NCBI GenBank assembly: GCA_026874595.1 | Contig: CM049318.1 | Coordinates: 4,417,741 to 4,481,740 of the forward strand | Length of the DNA stretch: 64,000 nucleotides | Origin: Sipunculus nudus | Lineage: Eukaryota > Annelida > Sipuncula > Golfingiida > Sipunculidae | Direction: 5' to 3' | Part shown: positions 1 to 12,655 of the stretch, piece after piece | How positions within the stretch are numbered: the stretch's first letter is position 1 | How the letters are laid out: every line of letters begins with the position of its first letter | Notes under the pieces: model-generated | What the model was told of the DNA's origin: nothing | Database searches by the model: none | The model's input: only the letters and a program-made list of their open reading frames with translations | Made by a program: the position numbers and the translations under genes

Positions 1-743
1 ATGGGTGTGGACACAGTGCCTATTATCCTTACCCCTCCCTCACTTTAGGGGGGGGGGGATAAAACACATAATTGATAAATTTCCAGATATGTCCGTCAAT
101 CAGTTTAGTTTCATCAATTGTACATCGATAATATGTTAATCATTCAGCTAATGATAATTTAGATTCTGAAAATATAGTGCTGAAAACAAAGGAGGGTTAT
201 TTTCGAATGATTAATACATATTTTCTAACATATGGTTAGAGTGAAGAAAATGTTAACAGTATGGGGTAGTGATTTTGTCCTGTTTGTCATAAGGGGGGGG
301 GGGGGTCGCTCTCAATGGATTGTCCCCATCAAATGTCTCAGCAAAAGAGGCCCATGCGATCTTCGGAAATCTGTCCTGTTAAATTCGTCTTATTTTCTAA
401 CTAGAAATATGCTTCATGGCGGAGGCAATCAGCTGTTTGTGAGTATTTCTCCTTTTTACCTCTGTCACAGCGTAATGTATCCTGATTCCGAGTACAAGGA
501 AAACTCTGAGACATGCACCTAGTGACCCGCAGAAGATCTCGTCTTGTGCACGTGATTTCGTTAAGTGATCCTTCTAAATAGCCATTTAACAGAAATTTCA
601 CCTCACTGAGTCTAGACTGTGTCCCGCACACCCTGTCCACGTGACTGCTGTCCCTTAAGGATTACTAAATTGTTATTTTACAGGACCATCCAATCTGCCG
701 AGTGCATGTCTTACACAGTCTATGGATCCACAACACATGTCCC
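1..743. other. Non-coding sequence
   Basis: This stretch has two G-runs (about 50-58 and 292-305). Short open frames occur by chance, and I see no splice-bounded coding segment or recognised element. It is either intron of the receptor gene or sequence downstream of it; the TM7 exon was not seen here. Confidence 0.4.
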
Positions 744-758
744 TATATATATATATAA

Positions 759-803
<45 letters not shown>
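744..803. repeat. (TA)n microsatellite
   Basis: Nearly pure alternating TA with a few phase breaks. It is one of about fifteen such arrays in the window. Confidence 0.97.
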
Positions 804-805
<2 letters not shown>

Positions 806-3503
806 AATTATATGTGTGTGTGTAGATATGTCAGGGTTGGGTCATATAACAGGGATTCTATTACTATTACTCTTTCTTCTTAATCCATCTATTACTTTTA
901 TACTATTACTATTATTATTATTATTATTATTAATACTTATTCTTTTTCTATTTTTATTACTATGTTTGTAATTATTACTTTACTATCAAATAGTGGGAAT
1001 ACCCTCACATTTTCCTCCACTTTTACTTTAAATCTTATAAATGAAAGGCTGGAGTGAGTAGACTGGAGTGGTAGTTGTAGTTGCATTGGAAATAAAAAAT
1101 TAAACGTTACGAAAATGTTGCTACTTTTTTCACAATATTTAATATTTATTATCTTTCCACATTGAAATTGTTAGCTTCGTTTCTTAATCTGTCTGTCTAT
1201 ATGTTTCTGTCTGTTAAAATGCCCAAAGGCTGTTTTTATATTTGCATACGAGTTAATTATGCCAAAGCAGCATTTGAGGAAAATAAGTTTCAAGTAAATC
1301 GTTGTGTAATTAAGTGGCTCACGCTTAATTGAATCTATATGTCGGCAGGAGTATATATCACGGTTGGACGTGACAGTAAATTTCTAAAGAGACCTGCATA
1401 CAGAAGTTGCAAATAATACCCTTACGCAGACCCCGTTTGCCGCTGAGAAACATTAACATTTGAACTGATTAATCTCTTCAATTATTTTCGCATGTTGAAA
1501 AGGGAAGACGTTTCTCATTGATATTTGTATGGAATTCTCATTAATAAGTTATCTTATTTACCATTATATATATATAATGTGTGTGTACGTTTGTGTAATT
1601 ATATATTACATTTTTTTATAATATTATTAATGCTTCACGTAGGTTGTGCTGCATGATTTCATAAGCCTTCTTTCCGCAGTCAGGCAGCACTGGTCAAATG
1701 TTTCTTGCCATAGAGCCAATAGCCGCTGGGACGACCTGTTGATGGTTTGGTGGGGGTGTTCCTTTCACTCTTAATAAACACCTTCCTTGCAAACACAGCA
1801 TCTTAATATGTTATCTGTTATGCGAACAACAGGGATATTACATACATAAATCTGTCGTGTTTTGAGTAACTAATCTAAAACAGATGTAATATACTATAGT
1901 TCATTGACAAAAAAAATATAGATTAATGATATAAAATATAAAAAAAAAATAGGGAAATATAGTAAACAGACATTATCATGTCCATTAGAATGATTCCTGT
2001 AATTATGATTTGAAGGGGAATGTAATAATTAATATCTTCGAATCGGTGAACGGTAAAAGAAAAAATGTGTGTGTGTGGGGGGGGGGGGTGTAGAACCAGC
2101 AACATATGCTCAGTTGCAAGGACAGAGGTTGATGACCTGACACCCTCGGGTCTGCCCGCCACAGAAGGTCAATGTACACGTTGGCAGATTTCGAGATATA
2201 TTTCCAGACGTATTGGACCCAATACGCGACTTGGCTTTGTCCAGGAAAAATGGAGGAGAACCCTTTATGCACGGAGCCAGGACATTAAGGCTGCACAAAA
2301 AAAATATCAATGGACTCTGGAAACATATTGGCAAGTTGTTCAATATTATAGAACATTTATTCCTGAACTCACCATATTGTATTACAATTCTAAGCGGGTT
2401 TTCCCCTTGGCAAGCAGGATTTGTCAAAAAATTTCCTGTATAAAATAAAATAATTCAGTTTTACAATTTTATCATATGGGAACAATTCACAAGTAAGTTT
2501 AGGATCCCTCGACCCTTGTTCTGTTGGCAGACATGGCAAATTTTCAATCCCCCCCCCCTTTCTCCCCTTTACTGCCATGGTCGAAACACAATACATGGAC
2601 TTTTGCCAGCTTGCCTCGAAAATACAAAAATGTGCTTCAATTATTGAAATGGCGTATATGCTAAACATCAACGTTTGTCCGATTTCTATATCTTAGAAAA
2701 TTCGTTACGACATTTCTTTTTTTGCCATAGTAACATTACGAAGGACCTGATCTTCAGCTGCAAATAAAAAAATTATCGACGAAAAATTATGAGCGGCGAA
2801 TCAATTTATTTTTTTGTATGGCCTAAATGTTACTAATTAAGTTCAAAACAGTTTTATTTCAAGGGAGTTCGATGCCCTTGACGAATGCACCTATGGAGGA
2901 TATTACCTCAACAGACGTGAGTCATCGGCCTGGCCTCTATACGTGTACTAGCTCACACCACACTACAACAACCAGGGCCTAGAGATATTTAATCCCCGAC
3001 CATGTGTTTAACTATAAATTTCTGGCACCACTGATCCAAAAATACCCCTAGACATTGGCAAGAACCCATTAAAATTCAAAATACATGCAAAATACAAGCT
3101 TGAGTTTAAAAAGTACAATCTTTTTGTTATCCAGACCACCTTGTTTTAACTGGGAACGATGGGCGATGTAACCAAGAGACAAAGGGTCAGGTCTTACACT
3201 GATTTAAAAACTGTGCATGATAATTGGTAAGAAAAGAAGACAAACATCAAAACTGATAAAAAAAAACTTTTTTCAGGTGTTATCGAAAAGTGGTGGCTGT
3301 CATGGGTTACCCTATAAATATGCCTACAAACTTTATGCTAACAGCTTGGATAGCTTGGATAGATTTTAAATATTATGCAACCACCTGGTATAATGTAACA
3401 TTATAGCATTTGCATTTGGATGAAGAAGCCATTTTGAAAACAAAACCAATTCACCTTTATTTAATTTCCCTTGTTCTAAGATACAGTTCATATCATGTGA
3501 AAC
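804..3503. other. Non-coding AT-rich sequence
   Basis: This holds a TTA/ATT-rich tract near 840-960, a G-run at 2079-2088 and a moderately GC-rich patch at 2100-2430 that is open on both strands. The patch has no recognisable protein and no clear splice pair. No gene is supported. Confidence 0.4.
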
Positions 3504-3778
3504 GGCCGTGTTTCACTCACAAACGAGTGCGCCTTTAGGGGTTACTCGGTAGTATGACCCAGCAACGGGGACGATAACGCACCCATGGTCCGCAGGTGCA
3601 GTAGTCACCGGCTCTGGTTAACGTCAGGATATAAAACGAGAGGTATATTACCGGTAGCGTGTGATACTGCCCTGTCAAACAGTCCGAAACCGGAATGGAA
3701 TTCTGCAGATGTACATATACGTAGTTTAGTAAGCATTAAAAAATGGAGGCGGTTACCTCCACAAAAAATATAAAAAAA
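3504..3778 (+). repeat. Dispersed repeat ending in a GGAGG..CCTCC hairpin (copy 1)
   Basis: This matches 54551-54775 along its length. Shared landmarks include GCCGTGTxTCACTCACAAAC near the start, a central GCAGGTGC, GAAATGGAA/GGAATGGAA with TCTGCAGAT, and the tail GGAGGYGGTTACCTCCAC, which can fold into a short hairpin and is followed by an A-rich end. An A-rich 3' end suggests a SINE-like element, but I see no clear A or B box. The class is undecided. Confidence 0.7.
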
Positions 3779-3911
3779 ACTTGCCTTGGAACAATTCTTA
3801 TCAATACATGTATATACTTCATTATAAATATAATCAAATATGTATGAATATTTGCGGCAGTGTATATGCGATGTGACTGGCTGTAAGGTGATAATGTTGA
3901 TTTATATATGT

Positions 3912-3913
<2 letters not shown>

Positions 3914-3960
<47 letters not shown>
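3914..3960. repeat. (TA)n microsatellite
   Basis: Alternating TA array of about 47 bp. Confidence 0.97.
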
Positions 3961-3963
<3 letters not shown>

Positions 3964-6919
3964 TATGAAATTAAAGGAAGAAATACAATTTCAGACTTTT
4001 AACTGACCCAGCGCAAAAACGTGTTTATGCATTAATTTCACACAGGATAACTCAAATATAACGGCATACGTGTCTTTAAATAAAAGACAACTTCCACGTA
4101 TATGTCTTATATCACGTACTGATCAAAACAGCTCTTCAGGAAAGACGGGTCCAACCATGACCCTTTAAAGCTATATTTGCTGCTTTAAGCTCTTAACCCA
4201 TAAATTCTGGCCCAGGGACACGTTATTACGTCGTAGGCGGCCGGTGTAGCGACTTCAGGTTACCCCCGCCTCAGATAACCGGGGTGTGTTTGGGGGGGGG
4301 GGGGGGGGGAATCTGAAACCTTTTACCCACGTGGTAATTTGAATTGATTTCAGATTACCCCCTACGATTTAAAATTGCCCATTCAAAAAAGAACTTTCCT
4401 TATGTTATATATATACTTGAATATAATAAAGTTTCTTTTTTCTTAATTTTTTTTAAATTTGTTTGAATCTTTTTCTTTTTTCCCCATTTAAAATGTCCTG
4501 CACTTGGTTAAGTGTGCGAGTCAATATCAATGTAATTTTCAACATAACTAATTTTGCGGAAACTGTATTATTATAGAATGATTCCATCATATTTTTTACT
4601 TGGTTCATCGACATGACATATTAAGGGTTAAAAGCATTACCATTCTGTTAAATCAGCTATCGGGTCACCTAAACAGTTGGATGTAAACTGAAATTAAGTT
4701 TATACTTACCTCGGTGATAATCTGTAGTCGATTTAAGACTACCATGGGAAGGGGGTAACCTGAAAGGGGGGTTACCTGAAATCTTTACACCTTGACAGAG
4801 TAGGTCCTGTTAAATCTGGTCGGGGCCGGTATCTGACTTGAAGTGAATGAAACAATAAGAAGCAAGTTTCTATTTTTCCATTGAGTGGCCTAGACACAAC
4901 AACTTAAGTGTTTGGGTGCGATGTCCATTTTGAATGGAGTTTCGTTCATGTAATACCGGGTTCTGACATGGGGCTACAAGTATCAATTCCTGAGGTTAAG
5001 GGGTGGAGATAGATGGCAAATCAGGCTGGGGTTTTCATTCATAATAACAATCCACAGTCACGACAATGGTAAGACTGAAGGTAATTGTAAGAGTAAAAAG
5101 ATATCGGTTCAAAGCCATTTGTATCCCTAATAAATGAAAATGCATGTCATGGCTAAAGCTACTATACTTTCTTCCGCCCACGTTGATTCGGCCCCGTTGT
5201 GTCTATTGGTTCTGAACTATCATGTGACGCACTTCCGGTTAATATGTTAATTGGGTGGAGCTTCCGAGTGGGATGAGACTGGATACCACGTGATCATATA
5301 GAAACATTGTTCAAACCGAACTTAGGTATTGACCAGAAAGCTCAAAAATCAATATGGATGCACTTAAATGGGCTGACGGGTGTCTTTCTTGTGGTGTATA
5401 TACAAGCACCACGCAGCTCCAAATATGCTGGCATCGTCCAGAAGGTCACCACAAATTCGCTAATTTGTTTGATGAAGACAAAGAATAGGTTTATAATACA
5501 TAACAGCACATAATAAGTCTTACTTTTTTTATGTCAGGGTATATGCTCACATGCAGTTGACCTTTAATTTTGCAGTTGTGAATAGAAAATAAACCATGAA
5601 ATTGGCTCTGGTAAAAGCTTGTTAACATTTTGTTATAACTCCGTAGTAATTATATATAAAGTTGTCATGCTTTTATTCATAATCCAAATTCATAATTCAA
5701 AGTATTCATATATTATATAAATAAGAATTTTTCGCAACCAAAATTACCCTTAGATTCACGGGAACTCTAAATTATACGTTTGAGCAGTTCTAATATTTCC
5801 TTAAAATATACCCAAACTCATTCTCATCTGGAGAGTGCGGCCTTGTAGTAAAGACCTAGGCCAGAGGAACAGCCTGGGGTTCTGCGCCGAGGATGGTCCG
5901 AACGTTCCCAGACTGCCTTGCACGAAAGAGACTGGGAACCGTGCTAGGCGCACACCGAAGCCAAGTAACCTAACCGCTAACTCGTCACCTCCAACAGAAA
6001 GCAAAGAAACGCAATGTCAGACTCATGTCAACAAGACGTCTGTGTATATTGTGAAAAGTTGGGATTCTGTATCGCAAACACGGGTTAACACACAACCTCC
6101 TGCGGAGAAAAAATTATACGGTTGTAGCCACTAATAAAACATATTTCTGTTGTTTACGGAACTTCAGAGTGCAAACACCTCTAAAAGAATACGCACTACG
6201 ACCAAATATGGAGATAACTAGGTCAATTGCGATCATTTGAACATCTGGTGTAACGTAAGACCCATAGTTTCTATATCCATGAGTGTTTATATGCCTTTAA
6301 CCCTGCTGCGTCAAATATCAAATTTCAAAACAAGGTCGGTGCGTTTGTTAGACTCACAGATCACGTCACCAGTGACGTACGTGTCTTCATTAAGTGACGT
6401 ATGTGAAGTATTTTGGGCACTTTGGCGAGAACGTGGTCCTCGGCAGTTGTATACACTTTGGATAACTTGCGCCCGAAGATATATAATATGTGGGATCTAC
6501 TACAAGCACATTATTACAACAGGTGGAAGAGACCACCTATGTGCGTGTATGAAACATACATATATAGAGACTTGTATACTTACATACTTACACATACAAA
6601 CATATACATACATACTGTGAATGTCTTTGTTTTCGTGGATTAAACATTTTCGCGCTGTTTATTGATCAGACTTTTGCGCAGGTTCCATTGTCGAATATAT
6701 AGCACACTACTTAATTATTAAATAAATCCTAATCTTAACAATTTAATACAAGGGAACATAGAACATGGTTTGGGTACTGTATGAGGCATAATGGTAAAAT
6801 ATATACGTGGTGTTCTATTACTCGTCTATAAGGACACAAGGCCGGGAGGGTTTGACTTGACCACTGTCCATATTGTGGAAAATTTATAAAAAGTGAAAAA
6901 AAACTAAGAATAAAGGAGC
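3961..6919. other. Non-coding sequence with G-runs
   Basis: This contains a long G-run at 4292-4309, near several GGTTACC/GGTAACC motifs (4258-4275, 4755-4785). An arginine/proline-rich patch at 5835-6130 is open on both strands. I recognise no protein or mobile element here. Confidence 0.35.
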
Positions 6920-6923
6920 ATAT

Positions 6924-6963
<40 letters not shown>

Positions 6964-7041
6964 ATACACAGAAAAGTCAGTTCACTGACGGTGTATACCA
7001 TTTCTGTCTATAAACAATGAACCAGCATGGCTATTCATACA

Positions 7042-7095
<54 letters not shown>

Positions 7096-7108
7096 ATTAT
7101 ATATAATG
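6920..7108. repeat. Two (TA)n microsatellites
   Basis: TA arrays lie at about 6920-6961 and 7043-7108, separated by about 80 bp of ordinary sequence. Confidence 0.95.
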
Positions 7109-8540
7109 AATCATCTTTACTCAGAAATGTTTTGTGAAGCTAAAATCCAAATAAAGATAGTTCTAAAATTTATTTTTTAATATATATTTATACATATTTT
7201 AATACACACATCTCAATTTTACATACTAACGTCTAGATATAAACAACGTGTTCAAGTTTTCTCCAGAAAAGTTTCTACTCAATGAACAGCCATTTCTTTT
7301 AGAAGTTTTCAATTAACGTTTTGAACCTGACCAATCAGATCTTCATACCACAATAAGACTTAAGTTTCTTAACATAAACCATTTAATTGTTTATGAGCGA
7401 CCAGGCTGGTGTCCTGTCGGCGGCCCAACTATTGAGGTACGGTCAACATTTTAGGATGTGTTTATTAGTACAAAATAAAACAAAATACAATAGAGGTCAC
7501 TTTTGATCGCAGATTTCTCCCATAACTTTGTAAAACTCTATCATAATACCTGTTAAAAATTTAATATAAACATTTCAAATGTCTCTAATAAAATGATTGT
7601 TTAAGGATTTATCTTAGAGCATAATATAGAAAATGGTGTCCTGTTGGGTCCCGTTTCAGAGGACGGGTATATTGCCGCGTATTGTGTGGCCAGACCCGCA
7701 AAGTAGCGAACTTTCCAGACCCGTAAAGTACCAACGTCTGGTGGTCGATACGGAAGCAGTCTATATACTGCGTTATGAGTGTGCAGCACTGGCGCCGCCT
7801 GCGGGCTGTTACAGAAACTAACCGAGCTACATTAATGGCGATGTCATTTGACCTTTCCCTCCCGTGAATTTGTTGGAAAAAATGGCACACAAGTATCCTA
7901 AAAACAGGTTAAAATCGGTTTTACCTAACAAACTCTGCAATAAATCTAATATTTTTATAAGTTCCGTCGTAAATTACGTGGGTCGAAGAGAAACAAGATG
8001 TTCCCTCAGTTATATAGTGTTAAGTTAATCATTCACTGTCGTACGGAATTGGCCCTAGACCCCAGAACGAATTTCCGAAAAATTCATTTTTCCGAAAGTA
8101 AAGCTTGTCCCCCGAGGCTTTCGGAAAAACGGCGCTCTACTGGATGTCTTTTTGGAAATGGGCCAAGGTGAAGGTCAGCAATGGCATGCGCGGTGTGATG
8201 TTGCTCTGCCGTGCAAGTGGAAGGGCCAAATCTGTGTACATTCTGTAAGTGAGGGCATCTCAGTCACACTGGCCCACTGTCATGGCCCGTTTCTTCGGAA
8301 ATTCTGGTCCCAGACAGGACAATTTTAGTATTATATAGATTCAGTAAACGTTATATGGTACATGTAAATTGAACGTTTTAAGAGAATGGCCATCTTTATG
8401 AAAATGAGTTCCATGAAATAAACCTAATCATGGATTCGATTCGTCGATGAGGATATTTGGCATGACAGAGAATCACCCATAGGTGAAACATCTTGAAATG
8501 TGTAGCCACGTTCGACAAAAAGCTAACATGTCTACATATT
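7109..8540. other. Non-coding sequence, GC-rich patch at 7630-7830
   Basis: The 7630-7830 patch is richer in GC than its surroundings and open on both strands, but it has no recognised motif. At 8070-8130 the words CCGAAA and TTTCGG recur as a short imperfect inverted repeat. No gene is supported. Confidence 0.35.
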
Positions 8541-8673
8541 GTTACGGGGTGACATAAAAGCGGACCAAACGTTTCTAGGGAAGCGGTTGGTACGCCGGAC
8601 TTGTGCGCCACCGGCCTGGGTTCGACTCCTGGATCGGCCCAGGATTTTCCCCTCATTTATTTGTCTTCGTAAC
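8541..8673 (+). repeat. tRNA-derived SINE, copy 1
   Basis: It begins GTTACGGGGTGACATAAAAG and ends TTTGTCTTCGTAAC. It carries a pol III B-box match, GGTTCGACTCC, at 8619-8629 and an A-box-like AAGCGGTTGGTACGCC about 40 bp upstream, as in a tRNA-derived SINE head. The tail is CCTCATTTATTTGTCTTCG. A second copy lies 121 bp downstream in the same orientation. The cognate tRNA is not clear. Confidence 0.75.
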
Positions 8674-8794
8674 AAAATAGGGACTCGTCTAACGTGACGG
8701 TTAACTTTGTGGCCCAGGGAATAAGCTCCCCAAAGTGTGACTCCTGGGATAATTAGTCTTGTTCTGATAGCAGAACGCTCTTAAGAAGGGGTGT

Positions 8795-8948
8795 GTTACG
8801 GGGTGACATAAAAGCGTACCGAACTGTCTCGCTAGTGAAGCTTGTTTTTCTAGCGAAGCGGTTGGTACGCCGAACTTGTGCGCCACCGACCTGGGTTCGA
8901 CTCCCCGAGCGGCCCAGGATTTTTCCCTCATTTATTTGTCTTCGAAAC
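8795..8948 (+). repeat. tRNA-derived SINE, copy 2
   Basis: Same family and orientation as 8541-8673. The B box GGTTCGACTCC is at about 8894-8904, and the A-box-like TAGCGAAGCGGTTGGTACG lies upstream. It has about 20 extra bases before the A box (around 8827-8847) that copy 1 lacks. It ends TTTGTCTTCGAAAC. Confidence 0.75.
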
Positions 8949-9088
8949 AATATATAGATCTCACCATTATATTGTATCTAACATTTGGCATTTATTTTTC
9001 ATAACCAATAGAAATGTCAGAATGAAAATGACAAATTATTCGGACGTTTCATACGATACCACTTTTGATATATATGCAAATTTTCTTA

Positions 9089-9175
9089 CAGGTAAATGGA
9101 TGTGACGTGGTTATGCTAGATCTTCAGAGAGCCTTCGATACTGTTAAGCATGGTATAATTTTAATTAAGCATTAA
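9089..9175 (+). pseudogene. Non-LTR retrotransposon reverse-transcriptase scrap (motif A)
   Basis: The plus strand reads VNGCDVVMLDLQRAFDTVKH, which fits reverse-transcriptase motif A (LDLxxAFDTVxH) with its catalytic aspartate. The frame stops soon after at TAA. Nothing recognisable flanks it, so it is a very short relic of a LINE or LINE-like element. Confidence 0.6.
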
Positions 9176-12100
9176 TATATTGGTCCAAACAGTATAACAT
9201 AAACAATTACAGATCAAATCTATTCCAATTCCACTCTCGGAAAGCTTTAAATATATTAAAAATAACAAACAAAGGATTTTGTGGAATGAATAAAAAACAA
9301 ACGGATAATGCATGTACAAAGTAATAACATTATGTGTACAAACATTAAGTTAATTTTTTATTCTAACTAGGGGTGGATTTGTCAAGAATCATAAACAGTT
9401 CAATTGGTGGTGTATCAGTGAAAATTGCTGATGCATGCTTTTTACTGCAGACCACAGAATGTTGCTGGCTCCATATTCGCGCTGATAAAATTTCGCAATT
9501 TTCAATTGTTCAATGTTACGCTAGGGTTCCATTTTCGCGATCTGTTCATGCATAAGACTTATACACAGTGTATAACCATTCTTATATTCATTAGCTATGC
9601 CAAATAAGATGTGCGCAAAACCTTAATAATTGAAGGGATGATCGACGGAATGGAAAATAATGTTGGGTATAAGAGTTTACCTTCAGACCCAGAACATTTA
9701 AATGAATTATCGGGGTATGTCCTTAGCAAGTCTCCTTTAATTCCTGAAATTAAGTCACCGTGGCCTTTACTCTATGAGCTATGGGGGAAAGCAATATTTT
9801 AGCACTGTGAGCTTGGCACATCTCATATCGGTTGGACCTAACCCCTGCATGTTAACTTAACATTCAAGGAGGTCTTGTTTGGAAAATATCCTTCAACAGT
9901 TGAGATTAGGTCATGATGATCTATTTTGTTTGAGCTACTCGCGTAAACCCAATTTTGTGTACAAAGAAAGCCAAACAGGGCCTATTAACTTTTGAATCTA
10001 GAATTCTAGAAACGTCTTACTTAAATTTTTGCAGTGAGACTAACAAAGGTCTAAATTGATTAAGACTGAGGGAAGTCCCTGTCAAAATTCCTTGGAAACC
10101 TGAAATAATTTACTATGTATTATATTCCGTGAGCTATGCGAGAGAATATGTCTTTGGCACCCCGTAATTCAGATGGGCAAAAATCGTAGCAGTTAAACCC
10201 AGAAACTCCTAACTTAGCATCTTGGAGTTCCTGGTAAAATCTTCTCGGAAACTCTAAATAAGGTCGCTTTAACCCCTGTTCTAAAGACTTTGGGCAAAAG
10301 CATGATGTGGAACATTCATTTATTCTATTGTTCAAGATTCCTTCACACTGTAATTTTTTATAACATCGGTAATTTGTACATGCATCACCTGTATGGAAAA
10401 ATCAACTGAGCGTCATGGCCCATGGGCCACTTGCTCACTTAATTAAGCCCTACGTATTGCTACCTGTGTTGTATCAAACCGATGACACTAATATGGTATT
10501 ATTTATGTATATTATACCAGGTATCTTAGTGCCAGGTCATATTTAAATACTGATCGCTTCTCCACTGACTACTCTATACATAACCATGTTTTCAAATTCA
10601 TCAGGTCACATTGGCTACGGATCCCTTTATAAAATTTTTAGATAACAATGACTATGGATCCCATTATTAAATTCATTGATTCACATTGACTATACTGATC
10701 CCATTATAAAGTTTACAAAATGGCGTGTAATGATAATCCCTTGAAACTTTGACACATCTTGCTCCACGTGACTATCCCCCCCCCCCCCCCCCCCCCCAGC
10801 TCAAGAGGATTACCAAGTGGACCTGATGTGAAGGCATGGAAGCCATCAAGAGGGCTGTAAGGGGCATCCCAGAAGTATCCTTCTAGCAGTGCGTAGAAGC
10901 GAAGCAGAGAAAGACGGAAAAGTATATTAGACTCGAGGGGTACTATGTTCAAGGGGAAACATAGTTTGTTGTTTGGAATAGAAATAAATTCAACAGTCCC
11001 GTCACTTTTCAGAGAGAGCTCGTATGTTGCACCACGGATAGGCCATGCAAAATTTGTTAATAATGAGGTTTAAACATGGGAAAATACCGTAACTTTAAAA
11101 AAAAACACACACACATTTTTTCCTCAATATTTATCATACATGATATGTGGATGGGTACACTGATGTATGTTCCCATCTGTCCTTAACTTGTGATCCGCAT
11201 ATAAAATGTTGCATCTACTACTGGTCCCATTATATACTTTATATAATACGTCTGGCGGGTTATCATATGCCGTTTAACTGGACGGACAAGATTACACCAT
11301 CATTTGGCATCATACAGCACCATTCTTTAATATGGTGGGTCGAAACACTGGTTCGGGACGTGGGTGGTTATATAATTTGGAGAGTTGAGCCGACAGATTA
11401 TGTGATGCTCACTATCAGTCTCTATAGAAAGGAATAATGGCGTACCAACGTGTTCAAACCGGGAGGGGGGGGGGGGGTCCTTTACCGTCTACTTTAAAGC
11501 TGAAATTCAAAATATTTATTAAAAAAATAATTTTCAGTTTTAAACAGGAAAGACTTATTTAGAGGAACACCAATAAAATGGTCTCGAGATGTTGCAGTTT
11601 AATATTAGCCCGCAAAAAACTGACTTGCTATTACTTGTTGCTCAAAATAGTCTACTATTCAAACATTTAAAAAATATTTAAAACTTAAAATATCATATGA
11701 AAATGTAGTATACCATGAGTACAACCCCTGTAACAGGTTTAAAATGATACAAAATTTATGGGTTTAATATAAAATTTAAATGACTTTTAGCATGTTTCTG
11801 AACGAGGGGGTTTCCCCAGCGATGAAGTATTTGTTTTGAATGAAAACGAGGCTAATACCACCACTATACACCTACGATAAAATGAATTCTAATATTCCGA
11901 TTTTCATCCCATTCCATAGTCCTACTGTTTAGAATTTATTTTTTTGTCATATTCTTTTACATTTGTTTATATAAATTGTATCTGCCATAAAATAAAAAAC
12001 AGTACAGGGTATTCAGGTAAATTAATCTGTCTTTAATCACAAGCATGATTGTGAAACATACAAAACCAATATTTCAACAACTGAAATTACAAGAGTCCTT

Positions 12101-12192
12101 CACAATCTGCAGGCGGTCTGGTGAACTAGCTATGGCTGACAGATGTGACCCCTGTCGGGAATAATGCGAACATACATGAGTGCTTTCGAGTC
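9176..12192. other. Non-coding sequence with a C-run and a G-run
   Basis: This includes a C-run at about 10777-10797 and a G-run at 11463-11477. Short imperfect repeats of GGATCCCATTATAAA-type sequence occur at 10619-10710. No coding exon or complete mobile element is supported. Confidence 0.35.
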
Positions 12193-12655
12193 TTAAAGGT
12201 GCCCATTCACCTACCTCTTGGAAAAGATTTCTGGCTTCCTCTGTGTATATATTAATGATCTAAGGTTAATTTGGGTTGTGAAAAGTTCTTATAAGGCCTT
12301 CGTGAAGGATGTATAAATTTGTTTATCAACAACATGTTTGTAAACACAGCTATGTTGATAAATGGGAAAAACATGTAACCTAAGGTGGTAGGTTGCATAT
12401 ACACGGTGGCAGTAAGGTAACTTGTTGCAAAATGCCAGTTGCTAAGCTCTGGCTTATCTGACGTGCTGCCAGATGCCCTTGTTAAATTTAGTTTGATTAT
12501 TTTAAGCGGGCCCCAATAAATTATTAGAATGTTGATATAAACTTAACAAGCAGCCTGCGTGCAGTGGTATGCACCTTTTCTGGCCTATATTTACAAAAGC
12601 TCGAAGGGATTACCTTTAGTTCATAAAGGTCAGATAGGTGATTGGGCCCCTTTAA
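12193..12655. mobile_element. MITE with TTAA-AGGxGCCC ends (copy A)
   Basis: The left end TTAAAGGTGCCC and the right end GGGCCCCTTTAA form an imperfect inverted repeat bounded by TTAA. A related copy lies at 28561-28976. Shared internal landmarks are ATTCACCTAC near the left end, GTGTATATATTxATG, GATAAA within a TTGATAAA stretch, and an AGCTYxAAGGGATTAyCTT block near the right end. TTAA borders suggest a piggyBac-type non-autonomous element, but the class is inference. Confidence 0.6.

Noticed and set aside
2065-2448. 127-codon open frame on the plus strand
   Set aside because: It begins in a G-run and overlaps open frames on the minus strand. It has no recognised motif and no splice support.
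8600-8940. True tRNA genes
   Set aside because: Box A and box B are present, but the acceptor stem and anticodon stem do not form a complete cloverleaf. Duplication with a shared non-tRNA tail fits SINEs better.
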